This document shows, piece by piece, positions 36,481-48,825 of a DNA stretch of 64,000 nt. The stretch covers positions 368,501 to 432,500 of the forward strand of contig CAWZYM010000185.1 of assembly GCA_963966185.1 (NCBI GenBank). The letters are read 5' to 3'. The notes under the pieces are model-generated. The model searched no databases. It saw only the letters and a program-made list of their open reading frames with translations, and was not told the DNA's origin. Each line of letters opens with the position of its first letter. Positions within the stretch are counted from its first letter, which is position 1. Both the position numbers and the translations under genes were made by a program. Origin of the DNA: Rhabditoides inermis (Eukaryota > Nematoda > Chromadorea > Rhabditida > Rhabditidae).

Positions 36481-38453
36481 TGGCGAAAAGAGTTTGTTGA
36501 ATAATGTGGGTGTAGTGATCTCTGAATAAGAGTGATATACAACTATGGTGAGATTCACTCTAAAATGGATCCATTGGATAGTATCGATCGACATTTCGAA
36601 TAATAAACTATTGAAACGTATTTGAGATTTTCTGAAAATCACTGTTTAAACTGCCAAATGTATGAGCATCTAATTCCAATTTTCTCCTCTCAGTCCTGCA
36701 CTCTTTCCGCGTGGGATTTCGTTGGGTGGATATGGTGGAGGAACTCGTAGATCCCACCAGGCCAGACAAGGGAAGAACATTCTATGCCAGAGTCAACGGA
36801 AAGGACGTCTTTCTTAAGGGTGAGTCGCAAATTTCATTTGTTATGTGTACGTTTTGGTAAGTATGTGAACAAAAAACAATTGAGTAGCATTTCGAAAAAA
36901 AAAACAAGAAAAAAAATTCAGGTTCGAACTGGATTCCGGTGTCAATGTTTGCATCGCAGAATCACACGGAAAGAATGCGATTCCTGCTGGAATCGGCGGC
37001 AGAAGTGGGTGAGTGGGCAACATTAACAGATCAAATACCTACATATTGATGTGTTATATAATATTAATGTGACATGGACATTCACGAATTTATAGAAACA
37101 TTGAACAAATGTGTCTTATGGGTGAAAGTTCCCGCTATTCAACGCAAGCTCAAGCAGTTGCTTAATGATAAGATGAAACGTGCAGTATAGGTAAATTTCA
37201 CGCACACTGAGAATTGTACTATTCAGGTGAACGGTGAACAACGAAAAAGAGATGTTTTTGAGTTTGCAATAAGGTGTTGATGGATTACAGAAATATTTGA
37301 CAATGATCCATTGAGAATCAAGCACAAGCATCCATTGCTGTGAAATAACCCAGGTATCATTGAAGTGATGCTGAAACGTATTCCACTAATCACTAATCAA
37401 CTAATCACTATCTCTACAGGTATGAACGTCCTTCGAGTGTGGGGAGGAGGTCGATACGAGAGCGAATACTTCTACCAACAATGTGACAGACTCGGAATAC
37501 TAGTGTGGCAGGTGCGAAAAGAATACGGTACTTGAAAATGTATATTGTCGTTTTCGTGTCTACTCATATAGTTGGATAGAAGTACGTTACGGTAGGGATA
37601 TTTCAACATGGATGAACAGTTATTTTCCGCAACACACTTTGGATACGTATCAGTGTCACTATTACACCTGTTAACTACTTTCGAAACAATCAGATGCTCA
37701 GTCTATGAAAATAAATAGAAGTTTGTGTTTTGTATAATAATTTGTGCCCATCCAGGACCTGATGTTCGCATGTGCTCTGTATCCTACCGATCCCGCTTTT
37801 CTGGTCACAGTAACCGAGGAAGTGAGACAGCAGGTATGGTAGATACAGTACCTCGTTTTCTATTGTAACACACTCACACTCAGTTTACATTTGAAATACA
37901 ACAGAAATCGATTGATAATCGATTTTTCCCTTTAGGTCCGCCGCCTGTCTCACCACCCTTCGATTCTTCTCTGGGCTGGCAACAACGAGAATGAACTGGC
38001 GATTAGGACACACTGGTGGAATGTAGACAACTATTCCGGTTGGTTTGTATGTGTGTTTTATACGTTTCTTTTTCGAATACGTTTCACATGTTGCGTAAAG
38101 CAAATGTTCGACAAATCAAAGTAATGAACTGCCATTGTTGCTGAAAAGTATATTTCCCAGAAAGCTCCGAGGTGGCAGACTACCTGACTCTCTATGCCGA
38201 TACCCTGTCTCCCCTCGTTCGATCGATCGATCCAACCAGACCGTTCCTCCTATCCTCACCCAGCAACGGATGGGAGACCGAACAGTGAGATATTCATATT
38301 ATTGATACGTTTCACAATAACTATGAATTGCATGATATCGTGCGACTGATAACGAGATAAAACTTTCAGAGCGGGTGGTGTTTCGATGAATCCTGGATCG
38401 AATCTGTATGGAGATGTGCACTTCTATTCGGAGATCGTCAATCTATGGTGGGT

Positions 38454-38455
<2 letters not shown>

Positions 38456-38521
<66 letters not shown>

Positions 38522-38615
38522 TGGGATAGAGAGAGATGGGAGAAAGAAAGAGAGAGAGAGATGGGAGGGAGAGAGATGGGAGAGAGAGAGATGGGAGAAA
38601 TAGAAGGAGAAGGAG
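38456..38615. repeat. GA tract next to a beta-mannosidase splice donor
   Basis: GA dinucleotides followed by GAGAGATGGGA units, beginning about ten bases after the exon ending near 38448. The same GATGGGAGGGAGAG units occur in copy L1. Confidence 0.9.
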
Positions 38616-39313
38616 AAGGAGGGCGGAGATCGAAGGAAAGAGTCATCGTCAGGTCTGCCCACGTCTATCCTATCCCCCGATGCGCCAGTGAATACGGAGT
38701 GCAGAGCTTGCCTATGATGTGAGTTAAAACACATTTTTTTTGTGAATAGCTTCCTCTTTTGTGTGAATCACTCACCCCGCAGCTACGTTTCACATCATCT
38801 ATTAAAGCGCTTGTGCTAGCTTCCCACAATGAGAGAAAGGAAGCTTCGACAATGACGATTTCGCAATACTCCTTTGTCGATCCCAGGTCGACCCTGTCTG
38901 CTTGGCTGCCTTCCCTGTCTGGCTACTGGGATGCTCGTCTCATCCACAGGCAACACCATCCAGGCGGGGTCGCCACCCTACCTGCTATGATATTCAGTCA
39001 CTTCCCCGTGAGTAAACAGATATAAACACATAAACTTAAAAGAAGAACTGCGGGGAAAGAGTCACCGGCCCAAAACATTAGCGCGCCCGGAACCAGATTT
39101 TGGCGGGAAACCGCGAGTACGGCAGCGGTGGGCAGCGGAGTGAGGCTTTGCCCTCGTCCAATTAGGCTATTAATTATGTAATCGTAATAAATAATTCAAA
39201 AACGTAACTTTTTGAAGCCTCTCAGAATCTTCATTGCCAGAATCGTTTTTCTAAGTATCATTTTGCCCCTATTGACCGGAATTCCTATTTTCCCCGGAGT
39301 TCTTCTTTAAGGT

Positions 39314-39415
39314 GCGATCATTCTCTTCGAAACACCTCTTTCAAACCGCCTTCGGAACACGCTGTTTGGTCGTGTTTCGTAGGCCTTTCAAAGTCATTTC
39401 GAAGAGACTGACCGC
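39314..39415 (+). repeat. short copy of the TIR element in beta-mannosidase intron 19
   Basis: GCGATCATTCTCTTCGAAAC at the left and CATTTCGAAGAGACTGACCG at the right. The body is shorter (about 100 bp) than the 180-bp copies. Confidence 0.7.
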
Positions 39416-39554
39416 TTCTTAACCTTCCTTCATCTACATTTCATGGACCTGACAAGTTGTGTAAGGCTATAGGATTAGACTGACCAAAGATAGAGTTTAG
39501 AACTCGATTAGATTATTGATTGATTGATTGATTGACCATTATTATTTCTTCTTC

Positions 39555-39710
39555 GCCACGCTCCTGGCCATCATATTCACACACTTCCCCGTGAGTGAAA
39601 GAGAACTTTATGTAACTTACTGACCTGATATGTTTGTACGAGGGCTGTATTGGACTACGTTAGGATGGATCTCTGCCAGCTATTTTATTCCAACACTTCG
39701 TAAGTGAACA
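39555..39710 (+). repeat. degenerate copies of an exon end and splice donor
   Basis: Two segments (about 39556-39601 and 39669-39708) resemble the end of exon 19 with its donor (38969-39015). All three read toward a phrase like ATATTC...CACTTCCCC followed by GTGAGT or GTAAGT. Similar GACCTGA...TTTGTAC...GGCTGTA sequence follows both downstream copies. Confidence 0.55.
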
Positions 39711-39870
39711 GTACTACCCTGACGACTTGACGAGACCTGACAAATTTGTACAATGGCTGTAAGATTTCCTTTTTTGAACTAGATTAGATTATTGATTTAT
39801 CGATTGTTGAGTGACTTGTTCAGCTGCCCCTGGGCTGTCACCACTCGTCTCTGTCTTCGTGCCAGCTACT

Positions 39871-40543
39871 TAAGCGGAAACAGACTACTCGCCACAACCG
39901 ACAACCTTCTCCCAACAGGAATACTGTAACCAGTATCACTTCCAATGCTTCAAGCACAGCACAACAACACAATCAATTCACAAGTGTTTATCGCATGCAA
40001 TCGAAACAAGTTAAGTCCTTCGGAGACGGGCAGTTGCGGACGGTTGGAGAGTCGCTGGACTTCCAGTTGCCTTAGAGCGGACTTATGTACGTTTCGAAGT
40101 GATCCTCAGAGAGAATCACAGTGGTAGGTCAGAACGCCACGTGCCGCTTTGCACTGACCGTATACGAGAGTGGACGGTGGATTAGAACACGCGACACTGC
40201 TCTATGAGTGAGTTGTATGTGCTGACCGAAACGCTGGGAGTGGTCGGGTCGGATTGGTCTCAGAGGAGACGAAAAGGGGTAGTCCAAAAGGACAAGAAAG
40301 CTTTTGAATCCCGGAGGAGATTCGATTGGTCGCGGAGGACAGTAATTGCTCACAAGACTGGTTTTCTCAGAGCAAAGTTGAAATGACTGCTGCTGGGCCG
40401 TGGCCCCTCTCTTTTGTACTGCCCGCAACGTCTGTTGTCTAGACATTTCCTCATTGGCGTGACCGATTAACAAATGAACGCCATTAGTCCGTATTCCCAA
40501 CGCGTATTATGCAACGTATCGATAGTCGCGTCGTTCCACGACA
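39871..40543 (-). repeat. 3' LTR of the BEL/Pao element
   Basis: 673 bp, beginning TGTCGTGGAACGACG and ending CTGTTTCCGCTTA on the minus strand. Equal in length and apparently in sequence to 59069-59741. Confidence 0.93.
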
Positions 40544-40552
40544 CTCCCCCCT
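40544..40552 (-). other. polypurine tract
   Basis: AGGGGGGAG on the minus strand, directly abutting the 3' LTR start TGTCGTGG. This is the expected primer site for plus-strand DNA synthesis and fixes the element's orientation. Confidence 0.75.
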
Positions 40553-40847
40553 GAACAACGATGGTGGGGGTGTATAAAATCAGGAGAAATCGATAACCAA
40601 CTATTCGACGACCGATCGATGAGACATGATGACACTGTTTCGTTTCCGATCAATACGATATACGTAATATGATATACGTAATTGGTTTCGATATGATATA
40701 CGATACGTAATTGGTTTTATTTAACAGGGGCGGACCAATGGAACCCCAACGGAACACTACAAACTACAATAAATATGAATAACATTGGACCAATAGAACA
40801 TGGTGCGGGTATGCGATAGGTTGAATATGGTGCTGAACATCCCTCCT

Positions 40848-41746
40848 TCAGTCCCGAGGAGTGATTTCGGCGCACATGGAAACGTGGTGGCCAGTCTTGC
40901 CGCAGACGGCGCAACGACGGTTGACGTGCCTGCATGGCTGAGCGTGCGCCCTTGCGCAGATGGGGCACCGCCTGAGATCCCTGATGCGGTTCTGGCGTGC
41001 TCCCAGGGAGGGGAACACGTCGCAAAGAGAGGACCTGTGCATGTTTCCGCAAAAGTGGCATGCCGATGCCGAAGTAGTGGGGGTGACGGTGGGGGAGGCG
41101 TTGGTGCGCACCGATTTACGGGAGACGGGAGACGGCGACCTCGCTGCCGATCGCTTGCGGGACTTGGTCGTCGAGGGGTCCCTGCTCATGATGCGAGGCG
41201 ACACAGCCGACGAAATGGCGCTCGTCAGCCTCCTCATCTCGAGGAGAAGGTCCTGGAATTATACGATGATAATTCCTAGCCATGGTCCGTTCCGTTTCCG
41301 AATTGATAATCGATTCGAGATAACATTACTGGTTATGTGATGAGATAGAAAATAGTCGACGAGTTATCGCTCAGGGGCGGTATTAACTGTATGCAATCAA
41401 TAAGTATAAAATACTTGATAATGGTGTGTAGCCAAAAGTTATTCGATCGGAAATGAGGAATAATATCTCCAATGATAATTGATTGAATTCGGTAATCGAT
41501 TGGTGATCGATGGTGGAAATAAATGAACCACACCTCATTGGACACGTTGGTCTTCTCCGGGGTTGTCTTCTGGGTAGCGTGGACTGGGTGGATCTCCTGT
41601 CCGTTCAGGTTAACGGCATTGAGAGCCTCCGACAGCGCGAGCGGCGTCACTCTAAGGGCTCCTGGCTGCGCTCCCTGGTGGGGCGGAGTCATCGGTGTAT
41701 CGTCTGCCGAAATGAACGATGTGTCGGAGGCTGAGCGAGATGCCAT
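40848..41746 (-). CDS. extra spliced ORF with gag-like zinc knuckles, downstream of integrase
   Basis: Two phase-0 exons (41534-41746 and 40848-41252) join to about 205 residues. The donor is GAG|GTGTGG and the acceptor is ATTCCAG. The N-terminal part (MASRSASDTSFISADD) is Ser/Pro/Thr-rich. The C-terminal part has a basic region, RKRSAARSPSPVSRK, and three Cys/His knuckles: CHFCGNMHRSSLC, CPICARAHAQPC and CAVCGKTGHHVSMC, the set normally found at the end of BEL/Pao Gag. It lies between the integrase tail and the polypurine tract, where env-like or accessory ORFs sit in some LTR elements. It has no reverse transcriptase or transmembrane segment. A nucleic-acid-binding accessory protein is inferred; a leftover of another element's gag is the alternative. 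Confidence 0.6.
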
Positions 41747-42359
41747 GTTGCTGTAATTTTAACGATCTCTAACGAATTTTAACGATGGTGATAACTCAAA
41801 CGCGCATCAGCATCACATATCGATCACGATCAATGTTGGGCAGGCTAACCACGGTGAGATTATTTTAGCAAGGAACTGATATGATGATACGTACAGGAAC
41901 TAAGATGAAGACAATCAAAGACGCGTAGATGATAAATGTTACAACATCAAGGTCATCAGGCTGAACCGTCGATAAGCGTCACAAACATCAATGGTCATAA
42001 GAGAAAGGAAGATAGCGAATGACATGGTATTCCTTCGATCTGTCAATAGTGGTCTTTTATGTATACCGACGGACCACAGTTTCAGAACTTTCTGGGAACA
42101 TGCAAATTCGAATTTGAATTGGCCGTATTTTGTAGTACACTCCTGTTGGCTAATAGCGGCTACCCGACAGAAGTCGCTCGTAGTTATGTTCGAATGTCTT
42201 GTATGATCATTAAATACTACGGATGTTCCGGAATTTACGAATATCGTGGTATTTATTAGAATGGAGATTATTTGGTGTCATTAGGGTTGTGATGTAGTTT
42301 TTTAATACAAAGTTGAAACAATTAAAGAGGGAATAGTTACTATCGACTCGTTATTATTT

Positions 42360-43362
42360 TCATTGACTTGTGTTTGTATATTCTCCGATTTCTAATGGTA
42401 TAAGGGCATTTATCGATCTTTCTTTTGACCTTTGTGCGGAGGTTGAGACGATTACAGATCGGATCTGCCCGTCTTTACTGGGTACCAGTTGTGTTATTTT
42501 TCCTAGAGGCCAGTTATACCTGGGAACGTTCTCATCGCTTATTATGACTATCATACCTATTTTCGGCTTTATATTGGTGTATCGTTTGTTGTCGATGCGA
42601 AGCCTATGCGATTCTCTCAGATTTTTTATATATTCATCGGACCATATATCCCAAAATTTGTCCCGGCATTCCTGTGATTTACCCAAGGACTTGATCGTTC
42701 GATGGTAGGCTGCTGTCTCGTCTTCTCCCTCGTATGTCGAATCGTTATCGTCGTTGTTAGAAGGGAATTGTAGTGGAATGGTGGCAATGTTTGGGGAGAT
42801 GATATCTATGGGTCTTATCACTTTGCTGTCCGATTGCTGGGACACATATGTCAATGGTCGAGCATTTATTATTGATTCTATTTCTATCAATTGAGTTTCC
42901 AGCTGTGATGGAGATAATTTTCTTCTTCCTATGGATTTGTTTAGACCTCTCTTAATTGATTGAATCAATCGTTCGTAGGCAGCTCCTCTCCAGGGGCTCA
43001 ATGCAGGTATGTGCTTCCAGGTGATTTGTTTGCTGGCTGCGAACTGTTGAACCTGCTGATTTTTCTCAAGTATCTCTTTTGTTAGTGTGAAATTAGTCGC
43101 GTTATCTGATAAGATAGTGGACGGCTGTCCCCGTCTTGCTATGAATTTGCGAAGGGCGTGGATGAATGTGTTCGCTGATAGATCGTTTACCATTTCTAAA
43201 TGGACTAGGCGTGTGCTGAAGCAGGTGAAAATGCAACCCCATAGTTTTGTGTCTTTCACTTGGTGTAAGTTGAAAAGATCAACTCCAGTAGAGTGAAACG
43301 GTTTGCTTTTTGTCACTCGATCATCTGGCATGTTTGAAGTGTTTGGGTATTTGAACGTGTAT
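42360..43362 (-). pseudogene. integrase C-terminal half, left copy, cut from its pol
   Basis: The minus-strand frame carries the catalytic core (STGVDLF, LSDNATNF, RGAAYERLIQSIKRG) and the C-terminal domain. It is identical in translation to the end of the pol at 48826-53061. Its upstream half is missing: at about 43362 the sequence switches to an inverted gag-pol block. The direct repeat with the right copy spans about 41751-43362 against 48212-49829. Confidence 0.85.
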
Positions 43363-43382
43363 GAAACACTCCCAACCACTCG

Positions 43383-45047
43383 ATGAAGCTGAACGGGCTG
43401 AACGGATCTCTCAACAAGTCCAAGTCAGCCGTCTCCATCCACACGGCCGAAACATCCGGAACAGCTATCGAACACAACGGGGCTCCGAACATGCCTATGA
43501 TGGGACACTTCCCCAGTGGAAACAACCACAACAAGCAGGAACAGAACATGATGCAGGAGAACTACGGGAAGTTCTTCAACTACGGCCAGGCTCCCATCTA
43601 CAGCCCCAACATGTTCGGACCGGACACAGACCCCAGGACCACCCTCCACCGCAACAACTACGGTCTGGGACAGCCCATGCCAAGGCAGAACATCGACCCA
43701 TCGTTGTTCCGGGCGACAGCCGGTGGAGACAACTTCGATCACTCCACCCCCAACTACAACACGAAGCCGAGCTATCGTCAGCACACCAACCTCACCCCGG
43801 AGTACTCGAAGAACAAAGACTTCAGGGTCAAGTTCGGCAACCTGAAACTCCCCAAGTTCAACAGTGCCAACACGTTTGCGGCGTTCTGGGAGATGTACCA
43901 GCCGCTGGTGTTCGTGCGCCAAGATGTGCCGGATTCGGAAAAGCTCTTCCTCCTTCTAGAAGCTTGTGAGGACGAGAGGGAGAAATCGTTCCTTCCCAAG
44001 GAAGGCGGGAAAATCCAGTTCGTGATCGACTATCTGATGGAAAAATACATGCACCCCTCTGAGATTCAGGCTGAAATCCGCCGCCTCATTCAGAAGCAAC
44101 CAAAGATGACTGACGGATACAGTCTGAACGATCTGAGGAACCGGTACGAGGACATCTGCATCATCATCAGTGCCATTCAGCGCGCTCACAACCAGCTCGG
44201 AATCCGAATGCCTGAAGTCGAAACGGGCCTCGGAACGGCATCGACTCTTCTCGAGAAACTGCCTCCCCGGGTCCAGAGACACATCAAAAAAGAGAACGTA
44301 TACAACAACCGCTTTGGGATGATCACCAACCTCGATCAGCTGCAGCGATCGCTACACAACTGCATCATCTACGAACGCGAGGTCAACAGCCACAGCGAGG
44401 ACACAAACGCGACCCACCCCACGGTGCATACCACGAACATGCACATGAACAGTGATGAACTGGGGGAGGTAACGATGCTCACACTGCCCCAGCGCCAGCG
44501 CGCATTCGACAACAAGGGATGCATCTTCTGTGGAAGCACCATGCACACTTCCGTGCTCTGCAAGGTGCGGAATCCCACCCCTCTCAAGATTCAGATTGTC
44601 CGAGCGGCCGGCGTCTGCCAGAAGTGCTACTTGCCCGGGCACTATGGATCACAGTGCGAGAACGTGAAGTCCAACTGCGTCACGTGCGGCAAGCCGCACA
44701 GAAACGAGCTCTGCCTCCAAGCCGCCAGAATGGAAAGGACGGTGAACAGCACCCCTCCCAGTCACTTTCCGAGGACGCAGTATGCTACCCAGAATCAGCA
44801 GAACCAGTACCAGGGAGGAAAGCACCAGCAGCCACACAACAACGGTCAAAACGGCCAGCGGCCGCACCGCATGAACCCTCAGAACACCCCAGCCGTGCAT
44901 CTGGCCAACGAGGGATACAACGACCACGAGGAGGAGTACCCGATGCCGGACACGGAAGGGGACCGCCCCCTCCCCAGAACCGATGAAGAGAACATCTTCG
45001 AACAGAATGAACAGGAACAGGAGACAGAATTTTTTCCTGAACAATGA
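43383..45047 (+). CDS. BEL/Pao Gag, inverted copy, full length
   Basis: A 554-residue frame on the plus strand, opposite to the element's LTRs. The central region from FRVKFGNLKLPKFNS to FFLPKEG-like sequence and LPPRVQRHIKKEN is the DUF1759-type Gag core. Cys/His knuckles follow (CIFCGSTMHTSVLC, CQKCYLPGHYGSQC, CVTCGKPHRNELC), then a Gln/Asn-rich and an acidic tail. It overlaps the pol start by 65 bases in another frame, so pol would need a frameshift or separate start. Gag forms the particle shell and packages element RNA. The N-terminal ~130 residues are present here but deleted in the minus-strand copy. Confidence 0.85.
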   Translation: MKLNGLNGSLNKSKSAVSIHTAETSGTAIEHNGAPNMPMMGHFPSGNNHNKQEQNMMQENYGKFFNYGQAPIYSPNMFGPDTDPRTTLHRNNYGLGQPMPRQNIDPSLFRATAGGDNFDHSTPNYNTKPSYRQHTNLTPEYSKNKDFRVKFGNLKLPKFNSANTFAAFWEMYQPLVFVRQDVPDSEKLFLLLEACEDEREKSFLPKEGGKIQFVIDYLMEKYMHPSEIQAEIRRLIQKQPKMTDGYSLNDLRNRYEDICIIISAIQRAHNQLGIRMPEVETGLGTASTLLEKLPPRVQRHIKKENVYNNRFGMITNLDQLQRSLHNCIIYEREVNSHSEDTNATHPTVHTTNMHMNSDELGEVTMLTLPQRQRAFDNKGCIFCGSTMHTSVLCKVRNPTPLKIQIVRAAGVCQKCYLPGHYGSQCENVKSNCVTCGKPHRNELCLQAARMERTVNSTPPSHFPRTQYATQNQQNQYQGGKHQQPHNNGQNGQRPHRMNPQNTPAVHLANEGYNDHEEEYPMPDTEGDRPLPRTDEENIFEQNEQEQETEFFPEQ

Positions 45048-48000
45048 GGTCAACTCTAATCAAGCGGTCTCAAACAATAATAACAACACCAGAGCAACAC
45101 CAGCGAGCAGCACAGAAGCTACAGCCTTGCACACCGAAGCAAGCGCAACAAAATCATCAACTTACAACACTAAAGCAACATCCGCTAGCAGCACAGAAGC
45201 CACAGCCTTGCACACCGAAGCAAGCGCAGCAGAATCATCGATTCACAACGCTAAAGCAACACCCGTTAGCAGCACAGAAGTCACAGCTTTGCACACCAAA
45301 GCAAGCACAACAAAATCATCGAATGCGGCCCTAATGAGCATACCAGTAACAGTGATCAACCCAACCACGCTCCAGTCAACATCAATAATAGCTATGATCG
45401 ACGGAGGTTCAACGACGACCTTCTTAACAGAACATATAGCAAAATCAATTGGCATTCCACTTTCAAACATACGACAGACTCCCATAGGATCCTTCGGTGG
45501 AGCTACATCGTTCAGAAGATCTGGAGAAGCAACAATCACTCTATCCAGCAAGGAAAGAAAACAGATCACGACCACAGTAAAAACTACGGAATGCATCACC
45601 AAACCATATTTTACGTACAAACTGTCAGAAGACGACAAACGAGAGATACAAGCAAACAACATACCAGTATCACGTATAGACGATAAACGAGTAAGACCTG
45701 ATTTACTGATAGGTCAGGACTTGATCAACACCATTTGTCCGCCCGAGAAACCGATAGACCTTCCATCTGGGCTGCGTACAACCGAAACCATATTTGGACC
45801 AGTTCTATCAGGGACGAAGACAACTGGGGCACAACGACAAGCAACACATCTCGCCCACAACACCAGAGTAGATTCAGATACAGAGTTTGATCTCCAGAAA
45901 CACTGGGAAATCGAGCACATAGGCATAACCGCTAGCGACGAACACGACAGTAAACAGATAGAAGAAGAAAAAGTCAAAAAGTACTTCCGAGACACCGTGG
46001 AAGAAAAAGAAGACGGGATCCACGTCAGATTTCCTTGGAAAAACGAACATATCACCATTGCAGACAACTATAGAATAGCACTTAAAAGACTAGAAAATCA
46101 GTTCCGAAATCTCCGAAACAACGAAAAGCTTTGGACAGACTACTGCAAGACGTTCAGCGATCAGCTTGCCCGAGGCATAATAGAAATTGTACCAGCAGAT
46201 GAACCACGAGGAAAAATCGTTTACTTCCTACCCCACCAAGCTGTGTTAAAACCAGACAGCAACACAACTAAACTTAGAGTAGTTTTCGACGCAAGTTCTC
46301 ACATGAAATACGAACTATCACTCAACGACATCATCCATCAGGGACCCACACTACTACCAGATATTTGTGGAATGCTACTGCGAGCCAGGCTGAACAAACA
46401 TATAATGATTGCAGACGTAGAAAAAGCATTCTTAATGGTCCACCTACAGAACATAGACAGAGACGCAGTGAGATTCCTGTGGTTCAAAGATCCGCTCCGA
46501 AAGGATTTTTCTATCGACAATGTCATACAAATGCGATACACCCGCATTCCCTTCGGAGTTAACGCCTCGCCCTACCTACTTGCACAATCTATTGTATATC
46601 ATCTAGAGAAAACAAACTCTCCGTTAAGCAGGCAAATCCAAGACAACACCTATGTGGACAATGTGATCATGCGAAGCAACAACACAGATACCCTAATTGA
46701 ATATTATCGCACCTCGAAGAAACTGTTCAACGAGATCAATATGAACTTGAGAGAATACCTGTCTAACAGTTCATCAATCAACAATGTCATTGAAGAGAAA
46801 GACAAAGCCAGCGGAGTCAATGTTAAAATCTTAGGAATACGGTGGGACCCCCAGAACGATAAAATAGCCATTCCGGTCCACCTCATACGCAAAAATCTTG
46901 AAATAAACACAAAACGTACGGTCGTAAGCAACCTAGCTTCGGTTTATGATCCACTAGGATTAGTGTGTCCACTGTTGACAAAGGCAAAAATATTCATGCA
47001 AGAACTTTGGACCAAGAACACGCAGTGGGACGACAAACTAGCGGAAGCAGACAACAAACGTTGGGAAGCAATAATATCGAAAATTGATACCTTGGTACTG
47101 CGCAACAGAATGACAAATGCGGTGGTTCCATCTTCGTATCATGACATGTGTATTTTCACAGATGCCTCCACCGAAATGTACGGAGCGTGCGCATACATTC
47201 GTGAAATGAGCAAGAATTTCAACATTAACCCAAGGGCAGAATTAATATTCGCAAAACAACGATTAGCTCCTTTACGAAACAAACTGACAATACCTAAGCT
47301 AGAACTTCTAGGCATCTTGGCCGGGTGCAGAATGGTAGAATTCCTAATCAAGGAATTCCAGGGAGAAATTGATACGAAAACTGTACACTTATTCTCTGAT
47401 TCAAGTGTTGCCATAGCTTGGATAAAAACACCAAACTCCACGAAGCAAGAGAAATTCGTCCAACGAAGAATCAAGGAAATATACGAAATCACAACTCGTC
47501 TAAATGACATTGGAATCAGTATCATTCTTCGTCACGTCGCATCAGGAGACAACCCAGCGGATCACATAACTCGCGGATTGGAAAGCACATCCATAGACAC
47601 GTCAAACTGGTGGAAAGGACCAGCGTTCCTGAACAGATCAGAAACAACTTGGTCGGAATCATTCATCATACCACCCCAAGCCGAATCACTACTCACTAAC
47701 CACTCGGAGACGTACAACAAAGGTGTCACTGATATTGAGAACTCATCAAATATCGACAGATACGTGAAACTTAACTGGAATATTGAAAGATTTCTCAGTA
47801 AGTTCTCACAATCCTTCAACCATATATCAAAATCTCGAGTGAAAGAAGAATGGTCACCATCCGAATACCAACGTACCTTACGCCGCACCATAAGAAATCA
47901 TCAACACAAATTCAACATCAACGAAAATTCCATGAAACATAGAAACCTGAACCCTTTCACAGATCAACACGGCATTGTACGAAGCCGAGGCAGGCTGGGT

Positions 48001-48222
48001 AACACAAATCTACAGGAAGACGCAAAGTTCCCAACAATTATCGACGGGGGAAGCCACTTGGCAAAACTACTAATACGGAAAGTTCACATAGACAACGCCC
48101 ACATAGGACCGAACCAAACCCTAGCGACTATACGGGATCGATACTGGATCACCCGTGGAAGGCAATCAGTTCGCAACGAACTTTCAAAATGCGTGATCTG
48201 CAAACGATATATGTTGCTGTAA
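44983..48222 (+). pseudogene. BEL/Pao Pol, inverted copy, truncated within integrase
   Basis: 1079 residues. A Ser/Thr/Asn-rich start with three ~25-residue tandem repeats (about residues 38-110, ASSTEATALHTEAS) is followed by the aspartic protease core (IAMIDGGSTTTFL, Asp at residue 140), reverse transcriptase (LRVVFDASS, YVDNVIM in place of YVDD), RNase H (CIFTDASTEMYGA, HLFSDSSVAIAW) and the integrase zinc-binding region. The frame breaks off after VICKRY, where it meets the duplicated tail block and stops after three foreign residues. Sequence matches the minus-strand pol residue for residue as far as I compared it. It lacks the integrase catalytic core, so it is not autonomous. Confidence 0.85.
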
Positions 48223-48825
48223 TTTTAACGATCTCTAACGAATTTTAACGATGGTGATAACTCAAACGCGCATCAGCATCACATATCGATCACGATCAAT
48301 GTTGGGCAGGCTAACCACGGTGAGATTATTTTAGCAAGGAACTGATATGATGATACGTACAGGAACTAAGATGAAGACAATCAAAGACGCGTAGATGATA
48401 AATGTTACAACATCAAGGTCATCAGGCTGAACCGTCGATAAGCGTCACAAACATCAATGGTCATAAGAGAAAGGAAGATAGCGAATGACATGGTATTCCT
48501 TCGATCTGTCAATAGTGGTCTTTTATGTATACCGACGGACCACAGTTTCAGAACTTTCTGGGAACATGCAAATTCGAATTTGAATTGGCCGTATTTTGTA
48601 GTACACTCCTGTTGGCTAATAGCGGCTACCCGACAGAAGTCGCTCGTAGTTATGTTCGAATGTCTTGTATGATCATTAAATACTACGGATGTTCCGGAAT
48701 TTACGAATATCGTGGTATTTATTAGAATGGAGATTATTTGGTGTCATTAGGGTTGTGATGTAGTTTTTTAATACAAAGTTGAAACAATTAAAGAGGGAAT
48801 AGTTACTATCGACTCGTTATTATTT
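48212..48825 (-). other. post-integrase tail of the right gag-pol block
   Basis: About 610 bases after the pol stop, a direct repeat of 41751-42359. In the left copy it leads into the extra zinc-knuckle ORF. Here it runs into the inverted gag-pol block at 48211. Plus-strand frames in it (for example 48457-48672) are duplicates of those at 41991-42206 and look accidental. Confidence 0.75.

Noticed and set aside
39061..39200. GC-rich stretch after exon 19 as an additional exon
   Set aside because: The exon-20 acceptor at 39825 continues the protein directly, and the stretch has no consistent frame.
41991..42259. Two plus-strand frames repeated at 48457-48725
   Set aside because: They lie in the retrotransposon tail, are copied only because the tail is, and show no domain or start context.
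43425..43922. Open frames antisense to gag and pol
   Set aside because: Shadows of real coding sequence with no family features of their own. Each is duplicated exactly where gag-pol is duplicated.
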